The notes under the pieces were generated by a model. The model searched no databases, was not told the origin of the DNA, and saw only the letters and a list, made by a program, of their open reading frames with translations. The translations under genes and the position numbers were made by a program. This document shows positions 16,204-24,508 of a DNA stretch of 64,000 nt, piece by piece; position 1 is the first letter of the stretch; every line of letters begins with the position of its first letter. Source of the DNA: Glycomyces sp. TRM65418 (GTDB taxonomy: Bacteria; Actinomycetota; Actinomycetes; Mycobacteriales; Micromonosporaceae). Location of the stretch: assembly GCF_019710475.1 (NCBI RefSeq), contig NZ_JAJFAX010000009.1:62001-126000 (forward strand), written 5' to 3'.

Positions 16204-16515
16204 ATGATGCAGGAACCAATACCGTCCGGTGCGCCGGTGTACGCGGCCAGGGAGATGAACGGGCTCGCGATCGGCGCCTTCGTGGTGGCCCTCATCGGGC
16301 TCTGCAGCCCGCTCGGCATTCTCGGGCTCATCCTCGGCTACGTCGCGAAAAGCCAGATCAAGTCCCGCAACAACTCGGGGAGCGGCCTGGCCACCGCCGC
16401 GGTCGTCCTCGGCTGGATCTCGCTCCTCGCCTTCATCGGACTCCTCATCGCGCTCGTCGCGGGCGGCATGGCGAACTGGACGGAGTGGAGGGACGAGTTG
16501 AAGAGCAACCTCTAG
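16204..16515 (+). CDS. DUF4190-type small membrane protein
   Basis: A 103-aa protein with two transmembrane segments (about residues 20-44 and 62-88), the first followed by GLILGYVAKSQIKSR and then NNSGSGLATAAVVLGW. This matches the DUF4190 layout common in actinobacteria. The role is unknown. The ATG at 16204 has TTGGAGG in front; a second ATG follows directly. It stands between the epimerase-like gene and the secreted protease. Confidence 0.85.
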   Translation: MMQEPIPSGAPVYAAREMNGLAIGAFVVALIGLCSPLGILGLILGYVAKSQIKSRNNSGSGLATAAVVLGWISLLAFIGLLIALVAGGMANWTEWRDELKSNL

Positions 16516-16586
16516 CGCCGGTCGGCCCGGCGCGAATTCGTCGGAATCCGCTCACGTTCGCTCCGCATCGCCTAGCGTCGTTGTTC

Positions 16587-17741
16587 GTGAGAGCACTGCA
16601 GACACTCGCGGGTCTCGCCGCAGGCGCCGTCGCTGCGGCCGTCGTCCTCGTCGGGGCGCCGCCCGGCGCTTCGGCCGTGACGGCCGCCCCGCAGTACCGG
16701 GCGGACCAGATCGCGCAGATCGAGGCCGCCGACGTGCGGCTCGAAGCGGGCCTCGCCCACACCGTGACGCATCCCGGGGCGGCGTTCATCAAGGCCCGCT
16801 TCGACGGCGTCGTACTGGGCGCGGACGACGCCATCACCGTCGCGAGCCCGGACGGCGGCGAGTCCTACCGCTACGGGCCGGCCGACGTCGACGACGGCGG
16901 GCTGCGGGCACTGTCGATCGAGGGCGAGACCGCCGAGGTCCTCCTCCACGACGACCCCGGCGACGGGGTGGCGGCGAGCGCCCGGCTCGCCTCGTACTCG
17001 CGCGGGCTCAACGACGCCGAGCTGGCGTCGCGCGCCGGCGGGCCGGAGAGCGTCTGCGGCAGGGACGACTCCCTGAACGCCGTCTGCTACCGGGAGACCG
17101 ACCCGGTGGCGTGGGGCGCGAGCCGCTCGGTCGCCCGGATCATCGTCGGCGACGACTCCTACTGCACCGCTTGGATCGCCGGCGACGCGAACCGGCTCAT
17201 GACCAACAACCACTGCCTCGACACCGACGCGGAGGCGCGCGCGACCGAGGTCCAGTTCGGGTACGAGTGCATCGTGTGCGCGGGCGGTCCGGTCCGCATG
17301 CCGATCAAGGTCAGCGGCGAGACGGTGCTGGCGACGAACCGCACGCTCGACTTCACGCTGTTCACCGTCGCCGACCACGCCAGGATCGCCCACCTGCCGC
17401 ACCTGGAGCTCGACCCCCGCCGCGTCGCGGAGGGCGAGAAGGTCTTCCTCGCCGGGCATCCGGGCGGCAGGCCGCTGCGCATCACCGCCGCCAGCGACGC
17501 CGAACCGAACGGGACCGGCCGGCACTGCCAGATCCTCGACAGCGCCGCCGACGGCCGCGGCTGGAACACCGACCTGGCGTACCTGTGCGACTCCCAGGGC
17601 GGCTCCTCGGGTTCGCCGGTCCTCAGCCGCACGACCGGCACCGTGGTGGGCCTGCACCACTTCGGCGGATGCCCGAACAGCGCGGTCCGGATGGACTTGA
17701 TCCACCCGTTGATCGCGCCGTACCTCGAATACGACTTCTAG
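16587..17741 (+). CDS. secreted trypsin-like serine protease
   Basis: A 384-aa secreted protease. Residues 1-30 form a signal peptide ending near GASA. The catalytic set is His209 in LMTNNHC, Asp255 in TLDFTLF and Ser341 in QGGSSGSPV, typical of chymotrypsin-fold S1/V8-like bacterial proteases. Four to six extra cysteines suggest disulfides outside the cell. Residues 31-180 look like a pro-region or N-terminal domain. The GTG at 16587 is chosen because TAGCGT at 16573-16578 would give a nearly leaderless transcript and a proper signal peptide; the frame extends further without signal features. Confidence 0.87.
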   Translation: MRALQTLAGLAAGAVAAAVVLVGAPPGASAVTAAPQYRADQIAQIEAADVRLEAGLAHTVTHPGAAFIKARFDGVVLGADDAITVASPDGGESYRYGPADVDDGGLRALSIEGETAEVLLHDDPGDGVAASARLASYSRGLNDAELASRAGGPESVCGRDDSLNAVCYRETDPVAWGASRSVARIIVGDDSYCTAWIAGDANRLMTNNHCLDTDAEARATEVQFGYECIVCAGGPVRMPIKVSGETVLATNRTLDFTLFTVADHARIAHLPHLELDPRRVAEGEKVFLAGHPGGRPLRITAASDAEPNGTGRHCQILDSAADGRGWNTDLAYLCDSQGGSSGSPVLSRTTGTVVGLHHFGGCPNSAVRMDLIHPLIAPYLEYDF

Positions 17742-17768
17742 CGGGCCGGTCCCGTGCTCACCGGGGTC

Positions 17769-18554
17769 CTAGGTGAGTTCGCCGCCTCGTTCGGCCGCGG
17801 CGGCGACGGCGGCCTTGATCGCCTTGGCGGTCTCGGCCTGGTCGAGCGCGTCCAGGGCGGCGCGGGTGGCGCCGCCGGGAGCCGCGATGCCGTCGAGGAG
17901 GACGGCGGGCGGTTCGTGGGTGGCCTGGAGTTGCAGACAGGCGCCGAGCAGCATCTGGTCGATGAGGACGCGCGCGGCGGTCGGCTCCATGCCGCCGTCG
18001 ACGGCCGCGCCCGTCATCGCGTCGGCGAGGTAGTAGAGGAACGCCGGACCCGAGCCGCCCACGGCGGTGACGAGGTCCATGAGGGACTCGTCGGCGGTGA
18101 TGGTGATGCCGACGCGGTCGAAGAGGTCCTCGATGCCGGTGACGTCCGTGTCCTCCGGCGCCGCGATCGCGGTGGCGGCCTGGCGGGTGCGGGCGGCGGC
18201 GGTGGTCATGGCGCGGACGGCCGTGACGCCCTCGGGCAGCCGTTCGGCGAGCGCGGCGAGCGGCACTCCGGCCGCGAGGGACACGACGACCGTGCCGGGG
18301 GCGAGGACGGGGCCGATCGCGGTGAGGAGCGGCCGGACGGCGACGGGCGGGACGGCGACGAGCACGACGTCGGCGTGGTCGACCGCGCTGCGGTTGTCGG
18401 TGCCGACCTCGACGCCGTACCGGTCGGCGAGGGCGGCGGCCCGTTCGGGGGGCAGGGCCGTGGCCCCGATCCGCGCGGGCGGCAGGCCCGAGTCGAGCAG
18501 GCCGGCGAGGACGGCCTCGCCGAGGTGGCCGACGCCGAGCAGTGCGATGTCCAT
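17769..18554 (-). CDS. ProC-like pyrroline-5-carboxylate reductase family protein
   Basis: A 261-aa protein with the ProC fold: N-terminal dinucleotide motif LLGVGHLGEAVLAGLL (Gly7, Gly9, Gly12), VAVPPVAVRPLLTAIG, VVSLAAGVPLAAL, then the helical dimer half with AVGGSGPAFLYYLADAM and GIAAPGGATRAALDAL. P5C reductases usually have an MPNTP segment before the hinge; here the equivalent is AMTTAAARTRQAATAI, without it. Proline synthesis is therefore uncertain and it may reduce another imine. The ATG at 18552-18554 follows GGAGG. Confidence 0.8.
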   Translation of the reverse strand: MDIALLGVGHLGEAVLAGLLDSGLPPARIGATALPPERAAALADRYGVEVGTDNRSAVDHADVVLVAVPPVAVRPLLTAIGPVLAPGTVVVSLAAGVPLAALAERLPEGVTAVRAMTTAAARTRQAATAIAAPEDTDVTGIEDLFDRVGITITADESLMDLVTAVGGSGPAFLYYLADAMTGAAVDGGMEPTAARVLIDQMLLGACLQLQATHEPPAVLLDGIAAPGGATRAALDALDQAETAKAIKAAVAAAAERGGELT

Positions 18555-18636
18555 GTCGCCTCCTCCGATGCAGCGGTCTCTGCCGCAATCTACGGGCCGG
18601 TGGGTCGGGTTGCCAGGATTCGCCGTGAAATCCCGG

Positions 18637-19127
18637 TCATAGTGCGAAGGACTCACGCATCACGGCGACGAAGCGGTCCGTGGCGCGGCCCTGCAGCGAC
18701 CGGGCCACCGGCCCGCCGACCCGGGCGGCGAACGTGCCGGGCCGGGAGAAGGACCGCACGGTGAAGCGGGTGCGGCCGTCGTCGAGGGCGTCGAGGACGA
18801 AGGCGGCCTCGCCGCGTTCGGGGTGGCCGGGCATGGAGCCGTAGCCGAAGCCGGCGCGCTCGGGCGTCTCCTCCGTCCACACGACCTGGCACGAGATGCG
18901 GAGGACCCCGGCGAAGCGGAGGACGACCTCGACGCCGGGGGCGGCCCGCGGGGCCGACGGCTCGGGGCGCAGGCCGCAGCGTTCATGGAGTCCCCAGGTC
19001 ATGAGGACCGGGGCGGCCTCGGCGAGCGAGGCGTCCAAGACGGTCCCGCGGACGAGGTGGCGGTGACCGGCGGGAGCGGCCCGGCGCGGGTCGCGCCGAC
19101 CTCGGGGTAGTTCACGGCGAGGTCCAC
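18637..19127 (-). pseudogene. DUF1990 (UPF0548) gene with a single-base frameshift
   Basis: A GTG at 19125-19127, two bases after the GNAT stop, starts VDLAVNYPEVGATRAGPLP, the usual DUF1990 opening. Near base 19071 the sense moves to another frame and continues GHRHLVRGTVLDASLAEAAP, RAAPGVEVVLRFAGVLR, ERAGFGYGSMPGHPERGEAAF and FSRPGTFAARVGGPVARSLQ to the stop at 18637. One missing G in a CCCGCC run explains the break, as the family expects a LPAGH-type join. This is either an inactivating mutation or a sequencing error. DUF1990 proteins have no settled function. Confidence 0.75.
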
Positions 19128-19129
19128 GG

Positions 19130-19654
19130 TCAGTCCACCGCGGGGTTGAGGACCTGGAAGAGCAGGTGGTCCTGCCGTCTTCCGGCGATCTTGAGATAGG
19201 CGGGGGCGCGACCGATCGGCTCGAAGCCGTTGCGGCGCAGGACCTTCTGGGAGGCGTGGTTGTGCGGCAGGGTCTCGGCCTGGACGCGCGACAGCTCGAG
19301 CTCGTCGAACGCGACGCGCTTGGCGAGCCGCACCGCCTCGGTCGCGACGCCGCGCCCGGCCTCGGCGCGCGCGACCCAGTACCCGATGCTGCACGAGCGG
19401 AAGTACGGCCCGATCACGATCGAGTTGAAGACGATGCCACCGCAGATCCGGCCGTCGTCCTCGATGACGTACGACAGGCCCGTCCCGGCCTTGGCGCGCT
19501 CCAGCGATCCTTCGATGATCTCGCGCACGCCTGCCGCGGTGAACGAGGCGTCGCCCTTGTCGGGTTCCCAGGGCGCCAGGTAGTCCCGGCTGTCGCGGCG
19601 CAGCGCCGCGATCGCCTCGGCGTCGTCGAGCGTGACGGAGCGGATCGTGACCAT
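19130..19654 (-). CDS. RimJ/RimL-type GNAT acetyltransferase
   Basis: A 174-aa N-acetyltransferase: VTIRSVTLDDAEAIAALRRD, the acetyl-CoA loop segment GYWVARAEAGRGVATEAVRL, and AETLPHNHASQKVLRRNGF, a hallmark of RimJ/RimL/SpeG-like enzymes. It probably acetylates a protein N-terminus or small amine. The ATG at 19652-19654 is the first fitting start. The DUF1990 gene follows after two bases, so the two form one operon. It is divergent from the VWA gene at 19806. Confidence 0.88.
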   Translation of the reverse strand: MVTIRSVTLDDAEAIAALRRDSRDYLAPWEPDKGDASFTAAGVREIIEGSLERAKAGTGLSYVIEDDGRICGGIVFNSIVIGPYFRSCSIGYWVARAEAGRGVATEAVRLAKRVAFDELELSRVQAETLPHNHASQKVLRRNGFEPIGRAPAYLKIAGRRQDHLLFQVLNPAVD

Positions 19655-19805
19655 GGCACGATTCTCGTCCCCCGCGCGGCGACGCGCAGGCCGAGTGCGG
19701 ACATCGGCCGCCCCCGACGGGTACGCGATTGGGGCATACTGTTCACCATCCTTTCCGGAACGACACGCCGCCGACACTCCAAGCGACTTGGCAACGGAGC
19801 CACCC

Positions 19806-21878
19806 GTGCCCGACGATGAGCACCCCCGGACCGAACCGACCGACCCACCCGAGACAACTGAAGCGACCGCCGCGGGCGGGACCGGCGGACGCGAGCGCGC
19901 CGAGGACGAGGGCGACCGCATCGCCCGCAAGGTGAGCCAGGCGGTCCGACGAGGCACGCCCATCGTCAGCGGCTTCACCGCCTTCGTGGTGACGCTCGAC
20001 CTGATCCTCAACGCCGCCAGCCCCCCGTGGCAGAAGCCGCTCGTCTTCACCGGAGTCGTCCTGGTGCTGATCGCGCTCCTGGTGAGCGCCCTCCGCGCCA
20101 AAAGCGGCGACGAGGCGATGGACGAGCGCAGACGCCATCGGTGGTTCGGCGCGATCGCCAGCGCCGGCGCGCTCTTCCTCGTCGTCGGCTACCTCCTCCA
20201 CCCCGCCGTCGACCGGATCCAGGACTGGATGGCGGACTGCGGCGACCCGGTGGAGCTCACGGTGCTCCTGCCGGTGGACGGCGCGGCCGGATTCCAGGAC
20301 GCGATCGCCGCGTTCAACCGCGCCTACGTCGACGGCGACCGCTGCCGCAGGGCGAACGTGACCGCCTACAGCGCGCCGTGGCCCGACGTCGAGCAGGCGA
20401 TGCGACTGGGCTGGCTGCCGCCCGGGAAGGACGCCGCCGCAGGGGACCGGCAGCCGCTGCGCGACGTGGGGCCGCGGCCCGACTTCTGGATCGCCGAATC
20501 GCAGACGCAGGTCGACCTGGCCGCCGACGCGCTCCGCGAATCGGAGGTCAGGTACGAGGTCTTCGCCCGCAACGACGCCGAACCGATCGGCCGGACACCG
20601 CTGGTGCTGGCCGTGCCGGACGCGGTGCGCGCCGACGGGTTCCTCGACGGCGAGAGGACCACCGACCGTCCGCTGCCCGAACTGATCACCGAACTCGGTG
20701 ACGTCTACGGCACGCCGGTGCTCCGCTCCGACCCCGCGGTGGCGACCTCCGGCCTGCTGTTCCTGCGGACGCTCTACGGGCAGGACGGCGACGGCGCCGG
20801 GGCCCGGATCGAGAACCGGCTCGCCGACGCGGCCGCCGAAGTCGGCATCGCCTTGTCCCCCAGCGACACCGGACTCCTGTGCGACCTCTCCCGGAGGCAG
20901 GGTCCGAACCCGACCGCGGCGGTGCTGACCACCGAGGCCGCGCTGGCCCGCTACAACAGCGGCACCGCCCTCGGCGACACGTGCCCGCTCGCCGTCGGCT
21001 CCCGCTCGGGACTGGTGCCCGTCTACGGGGAGGCACTGGGATCCCTCGACTACCAGGCGGTCGGACTCGACTGGCACGACGACCCTTGGGCCGAGCGGCG
21101 CGCGGCGGTCGGCGATGCGCTGGAGGCCTGGCTCGCCGGCGAAGAGGACGGCTGGAAGCCGACGGCCATGGGCGTCCGCGACGTCCACTACGACGGCGGC
21201 GAGATCGAGGGGGACCTCGACTTCGACAAGGACTTCACCGTCGAGGCCGATCCGATCAGCGCCGGCGAGTTCACCGATCTGCGAGCGGACTACGGCGAGA
21301 ACCGGGTGCCGACCGACGTGCTGCTCGCCATCGACCATTCCGAGACGATGGACGAGCGGGTCGGCGGCGGCGCGAGCCGCTTCGACCTCGCGATCGAGGG
21401 CGTCACCACCGCGCTCGGCTACCTCGGCGCGGAGGACCGGGTCGGACTGTGGACCTTTCCCGCCGACGGCGCCGACTCGTACCGCGAACTGCTCGGCATC
21501 GGTCCCGATCCCGGTGAGGCCGCGGCGGAGCTGCTCGCGGCTTCGGAGGCGAGCCAGGGGGTGGACCTGCACCAGACCGTCGTCGACGGCATCGACGCCC
21601 TCGAAGCCGCCGGCGACGGCGAACGGATCAGCGCGATGGTGGTGCTCACGGACGGGGCCGACCGCGACACCTCGCAGACCACCGCCGCGGAGGTGCACGC
21701 CCGGCTCGACGGTTCGCACGCCAACCTGTACCTCATCGCGGTGGGCGATACCTCCTGCCGGTCGGCGGCCTTCGCCGCCCTCACCGAGAACTCCAGGGTC
21801 ACCTGCCTCGACGCGGAATCGGAGCAGATCACGGTGACCTTCGACAGCCTCTTCAACCAACTGTGGAGCGGCCGATGA
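19806..21878 (+). CDS. membrane protein with solute-binding-like and von Willebrand A domains
   Basis: A 690-aa protein starting at GTG 19806. Residues about 1-40 are acidic and Pro/Thr-rich. Three hydrophobic segments follow (around TAFVVTLDLILNAA, LVFTGVVLVLIALLVSAL and GALFLVVGYLLHP, about residues 55-140). The next ~330 residues resemble a periplasmic solute-binding fold (VELTVLLPVDGAAGFQDAIA, PDFWIAESQTQVDLAADAL). The C-terminal ~190 residues are a VWA domain with a MIDAS-like DHSET (Asp near residue 510), EDRVGLWTF and VVLTDGADRDT. The MIDAS is a DxSxT variant. It overlaps the downstream solute-binding gene by four bases. The exported domains face outward; ligand unknown. Confidence 0.82.
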   Translation: MPDDEHPRTEPTDPPETTEATAAGGTGGRERAEDEGDRIARKVSQAVRRGTPIVSGFTAFVVTLDLILNAASPPWQKPLVFTGVVLVLIALLVSALRAKSGDEAMDERRRHRWFGAIASAGALFLVVGYLLHPAVDRIQDWMADCGDPVELTVLLPVDGAAGFQDAIAAFNRAYVDGDRCRRANVTAYSAPWPDVEQAMRLGWLPPGKDAAAGDRQPLRDVGPRPDFWIAESQTQVDLAADALRESEVRYEVFARNDAEPIGRTPLVLAVPDAVRADGFLDGERTTDRPLPELITELGDVYGTPVLRSDPAVATSGLLFLRTLYGQDGDGAGARIENRLADAAAEVGIALSPSDTGLLCDLSRRQGPNPTAAVLTTEAALARYNSGTALGDTCPLAVGSRSGLVPVYGEALGSLDYQAVGLDWHDDPWAERRAAVGDALEAWLAGEEDGWKPTAMGVRDVHYDGGEIEGDLDFDKDFTVEADPISAGEFTDLRADYGENRVPTDVLLAIDHSETMDERVGGGASRFDLAIEGVTTALGYLGAEDRVGLWTFPADGADSYRELLGIGPDPGEAAAELLAASEASQGVDLHQTVVDGIDALEAAGDGERISAMVVLTDGADRDTSQTTAAEVHARLDGSHANLYLIAVGDTSCRSAAFAALTENSRVTCLDAESEQITVTFDSLFNQLWSGR

Positions 21879-23257
21879 CCGAAAAGCAGCGGCAATGGCG
21901 GCTGGACCGGCGGACCCTCCTCGAGACCGCCGGAGGATGCGCCGCGGCCGCTCTGGCGTTCGTCGCCTACCGCCTCGGAGCCCACACGCCCGCACGGGAA
22001 TGGGAGGACCTCGGGAACCGACCGCTCCAAGTGCTCGCCCACCGCGACGACACCGCCAACGGCCAGCGCAGGCTCCTCATCGAACAGTGGAACGCCGCCC
22101 ACCCCGGCCACCCCGCCGAGATGATCGAGCTCCCGCCCATCGCCGACCTGCAGTACAGCGCGATCCACTCGGCGCTCCAAGCCGAGAACGAGCACGTCGA
22201 CGTGGTCGACCTCGACGTGGTCTGGATCGCCGAATTCGCGGCGGCGGGACACTTGGAGACCCTCGACGACCCCGACCCCGACACCCGCGGGTTCCTCGAG
22301 CGGCCCTTGGAGTCCGGCCGCATCGACGGCAGGCTGGTCGCGCTGCCGTTCAACACGAATGTGGGCATGCTCTACTACCGCAAGGGCGCCGAGTCCGACT
22401 ACGCCACCGGCGCCTTGAGCGCCAAGGAAGCCGAGTCCATCAGGGACTGGGACGGGCTGCGGGGCACCGCGAGGTGGATCCTGGAGGCGAACGACGCGTT
22501 CGACGGCGGCATCGCCATGCAGCTGGCCTCCTACGAGGGGTTCACCGTCAACGTCTGGGAGTACCTGCTGGCCAACGGGGTGGCCGTCGACGGATCGACC
22601 GGGATGATCGACTTCGGCGAGGACTCGGAGGCGGTGCGCCCGCTCGAAGATCTCGCGGACGACCTGCACGGGGAGGTGCGGGAGGGCGCGACGGTGATCC
22701 TGCAGGACTCGCTGCAGTTCAACGAGGACGACGCGCTCGCGGCGTTCCAGTTGGGGAGGACGCCGTTCCTGCGGCACTGGCCGCAGGCGATCCGGGCACT
22801 CCAGGCGTGCGACCTGGACTTCGAGGTGGGCGTGGTGCCGATGCCGGGCGGCGTGCTCGGCGGCGGGAGCCTGGCGGTGAGCGCGCACTCGAAGCGCCGG
22901 AACGCCTCCCGGGCGCTGGTCGAGTTCCTCACGGGTCCGACCAGCGCGCAGCTGCTGTTCGAGCGCGGCGGCTTCGCGGCCGCCCGGGAGGAGCCGTACT
23001 TCGACGCGATCGCGCAGATGCGCCTCGGAGCGGCGCCGGAGGCCTCCTGCGAGACCGGCGGCGGCCCGAGGTTCGAGGCCGAACCGCTCCACGACGCGCT
23101 GACGGGCGAAGGCCCCGGACGCCGCCCCGCGGTGAACCGGTACACGCAGTTCAGCCGCGCGTTCCGCGATGCGCTGCATCCGCAGCTGGTGAGCAACGCG
23201 GTCCCCGATCTGCAGGGGCTCCAGGCCCGGCTCGACGCCGCGATCGAAGGGAAGTGA
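21875..23257 (+). CDS. extracellular solute-binding protein, without adjacent permeases
   Basis: A 460-aa family-1 type solute-binding protein. The N-terminus has twin arginines (DRRTLLETAGG) and a hydrophobic stretch to about residue 36, giving Tat export or a membrane anchor; a clear lipobox is not seen. The body shows LLIEQWNAAHPGHPAEMIEL, VDLDVVWIAEFAAAG, LVALPFNTNVGMLYYRKG and LVEFLTGPTSAQLLF, as in sugar-binding proteins. No permease or ATPase gene is near, so import may use distant partners, or the protein may instead serve the VWA protein it is coupled to. Confidence 0.85.
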   Translation: MTEKQRQWRLDRRTLLETAGGCAAAALAFVAYRLGAHTPAREWEDLGNRPLQVLAHRDDTANGQRRLLIEQWNAAHPGHPAEMIELPPIADLQYSAIHSALQAENEHVDVVDLDVVWIAEFAAAGHLETLDDPDPDTRGFLERPLESGRIDGRLVALPFNTNVGMLYYRKGAESDYATGALSAKEAESIRDWDGLRGTARWILEANDAFDGGIAMQLASYEGFTVNVWEYLLANGVAVDGSTGMIDFGEDSEAVRPLEDLADDLHGEVREGATVILQDSLQFNEDDALAAFQLGRTPFLRHWPQAIRALQACDLDFEVGVVPMPGGVLGGGSLAVSAHSKRRNASRALVEFLTGPTSAQLLFERGGFAAAREEPYFDAIAQMRLGAAPEASCETGGGPRFEAEPLHDALTGEGPGRRPAVNRYTQFSRAFRDALHPQLVSNAVPDLQGLQARLDAAIEGK

Positions 23258-23503
23258 CCCCTCGGGAAACGGTGCGGCGTCGGCCTGCGTCCAGGTGGGG
23301 AGGCGCGTTCCTCGTCCTCCTTGCCGACGATGCGGACGGACCGCTCGGCCGGGTCGTGGTCGGCCGGGCGCATCGAGGCGAGCTCGCTGCGGCGGCGCCG
23401 GTCGACGCGAGCACCGCCGCGTCCCGGGCCCCGGCGGGCCGCCGAGGGGCAGCGGCGAAGCGGGCGTCCGTTCGGCGTGCGCTCGAAGAGGCTCAGGGCG
23501 GCA

Positions 23504-24019
23504 TCAGGGCCGCAGCGCACGGACGTGCCAGTCGAGGACCGTGCCGTCGGGTTCGCTGCGGCGCTGCGTGAACGCGAACCCGGCGCGGACGGCGACGGCG
23601 ACCGACCTGACGTTCGCGGGCTCGCAGCGGATCACCGCCTCGGCGCAGCCGAGCCTCGCGGCGTACTCGGTCGCGAGGAGGACCGCGCGGGTCGCGAGGC
23701 CTTTGCCGCGCCACTGCGGGTAGAGGCCGTAGGCGAGGTTCGCCTGGCCGGGCTTGAGGTAGTACTGGCCGGTCTGGACGTCCACGGTGCCCGCGAGCAC
23801 CAGGTCCTCGCCGACGCGGATGCCGAAGTTGTGGAAGGGCCCGCCCTCGGCCCACCAGCGCTCGCAGCGCTCGAGGTACTCGCGCAGGCCGTGCGGGGTG
23901 GCGCGGCCGCCGCTGAGCCACCGGGCCAGGTCCTCGTCCTCCCCCGCGAGGTGGGCGTCGAAGTCGCTCGGCCCCAGTGGCGTCAGGGTGACCGTGCCGT
24001 CCGTGAGCGGTGCGTCCAT
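23504..24019 (-). CDS. GNAT N-acetyltransferase
   Basis: A 171-aa GNAT of the RimJ-like group: VTLTPLGPSDFDAHLAGEDE, then the VGEDLVLAGTVDV strand, the acetyl-CoA segment YGLYPQWRGKGLATRAVLLA and EPANVRSVAVAVRAGFAF. It ends with WHVRAL. The ATG at 24017-24019 starts the fold. It likely acetylates a small amine or peptide; the substrate is unknown. Its stop is 246 bases from the end of the solute-binding gene on the other strand. Confidence 0.85.
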   Translation of the reverse strand: MDAPLTDGTVTLTPLGPSDFDAHLAGEDEDLARWLSGGRATPHGLREYLERCERWWAEGGPFHNFGIRVGEDLVLAGTVDVQTGQYYLKPGQANLAYGLYPQWRGKGLATRAVLLATEYAARLGCAEAVIRCEPANVRSVAVAVRAGFAFTQRRSEPDGTVLDWHVRALRP

Positions 24020-24060
24020 CGCACCAGCCTCGCGCACGCCGGGGGCGGGCGCAATGCGTT

Positions 24061-24330
24061 TCACCGGTTGCGGCGCACCGCCCACCGGCCGAGGGCGAGG
24101 ACGCCGGGCAGGCCGAGGCCGAACCGGCGGGCCGTCTCGCGGATGAGCAGGGCCGCGCAGCCGTAGAGCGGGACGAAGACGATCAGGTTGCCGGCCAGTT
24201 CGAGGGGCTTGCCGGTGCTGGTGTCGTAGCCGCTGAGGCATTCGGCGCCCACGGGCGCGAGGAGGGCGAGCACGAGGACCGGCAGCAGCCGGGCCGGTCC
24301 GCTCGCCGGGGCGCGGGTCTCGGGTTCCAT
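24061..24330 (-). pseudogene. truncated polytopic membrane protein
   Basis: An 89-aa frame with two hydrophobic segments (about 14-31 and 46-63). PVGAECLSGYDTSTG and NLIVFVPLYGCAALLIRETA resemble the beginning of an actinobacterial polytopic protein that normally runs for over 200 residues. Here the frame stops after LPGVLALGRWAVRRNR, and the next gene begins 42 bases further. I judge it a 3'-truncated remnant. It might still make a small two-helix protein. Confidence 0.5.
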
Positions 24331-24508
24331 GCGTTCGACGCTATGGGGCCGTGGGGCTTCGGCTCATCGGCCGAGCGTCGCGGGCCGGGTCGCGGAAGCA
24401 TCGAGTCCCGCCGTCGCAGCGCGACTTTCGGATCGGCCGCGTCGACTTCGGTATCGGATCGCCGGCGGCGGCTTGGCCCGCGGGTGCGGTGGGGCTAGGT
24501 TCGGGCGC

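Noticed and set aside
19743-21995. 750-codon minus-strand frame across the VWA gene
   Set aside because: No recognisable domain and composition of a shadow frame; the plus strand has membrane segments and a VWA domain.
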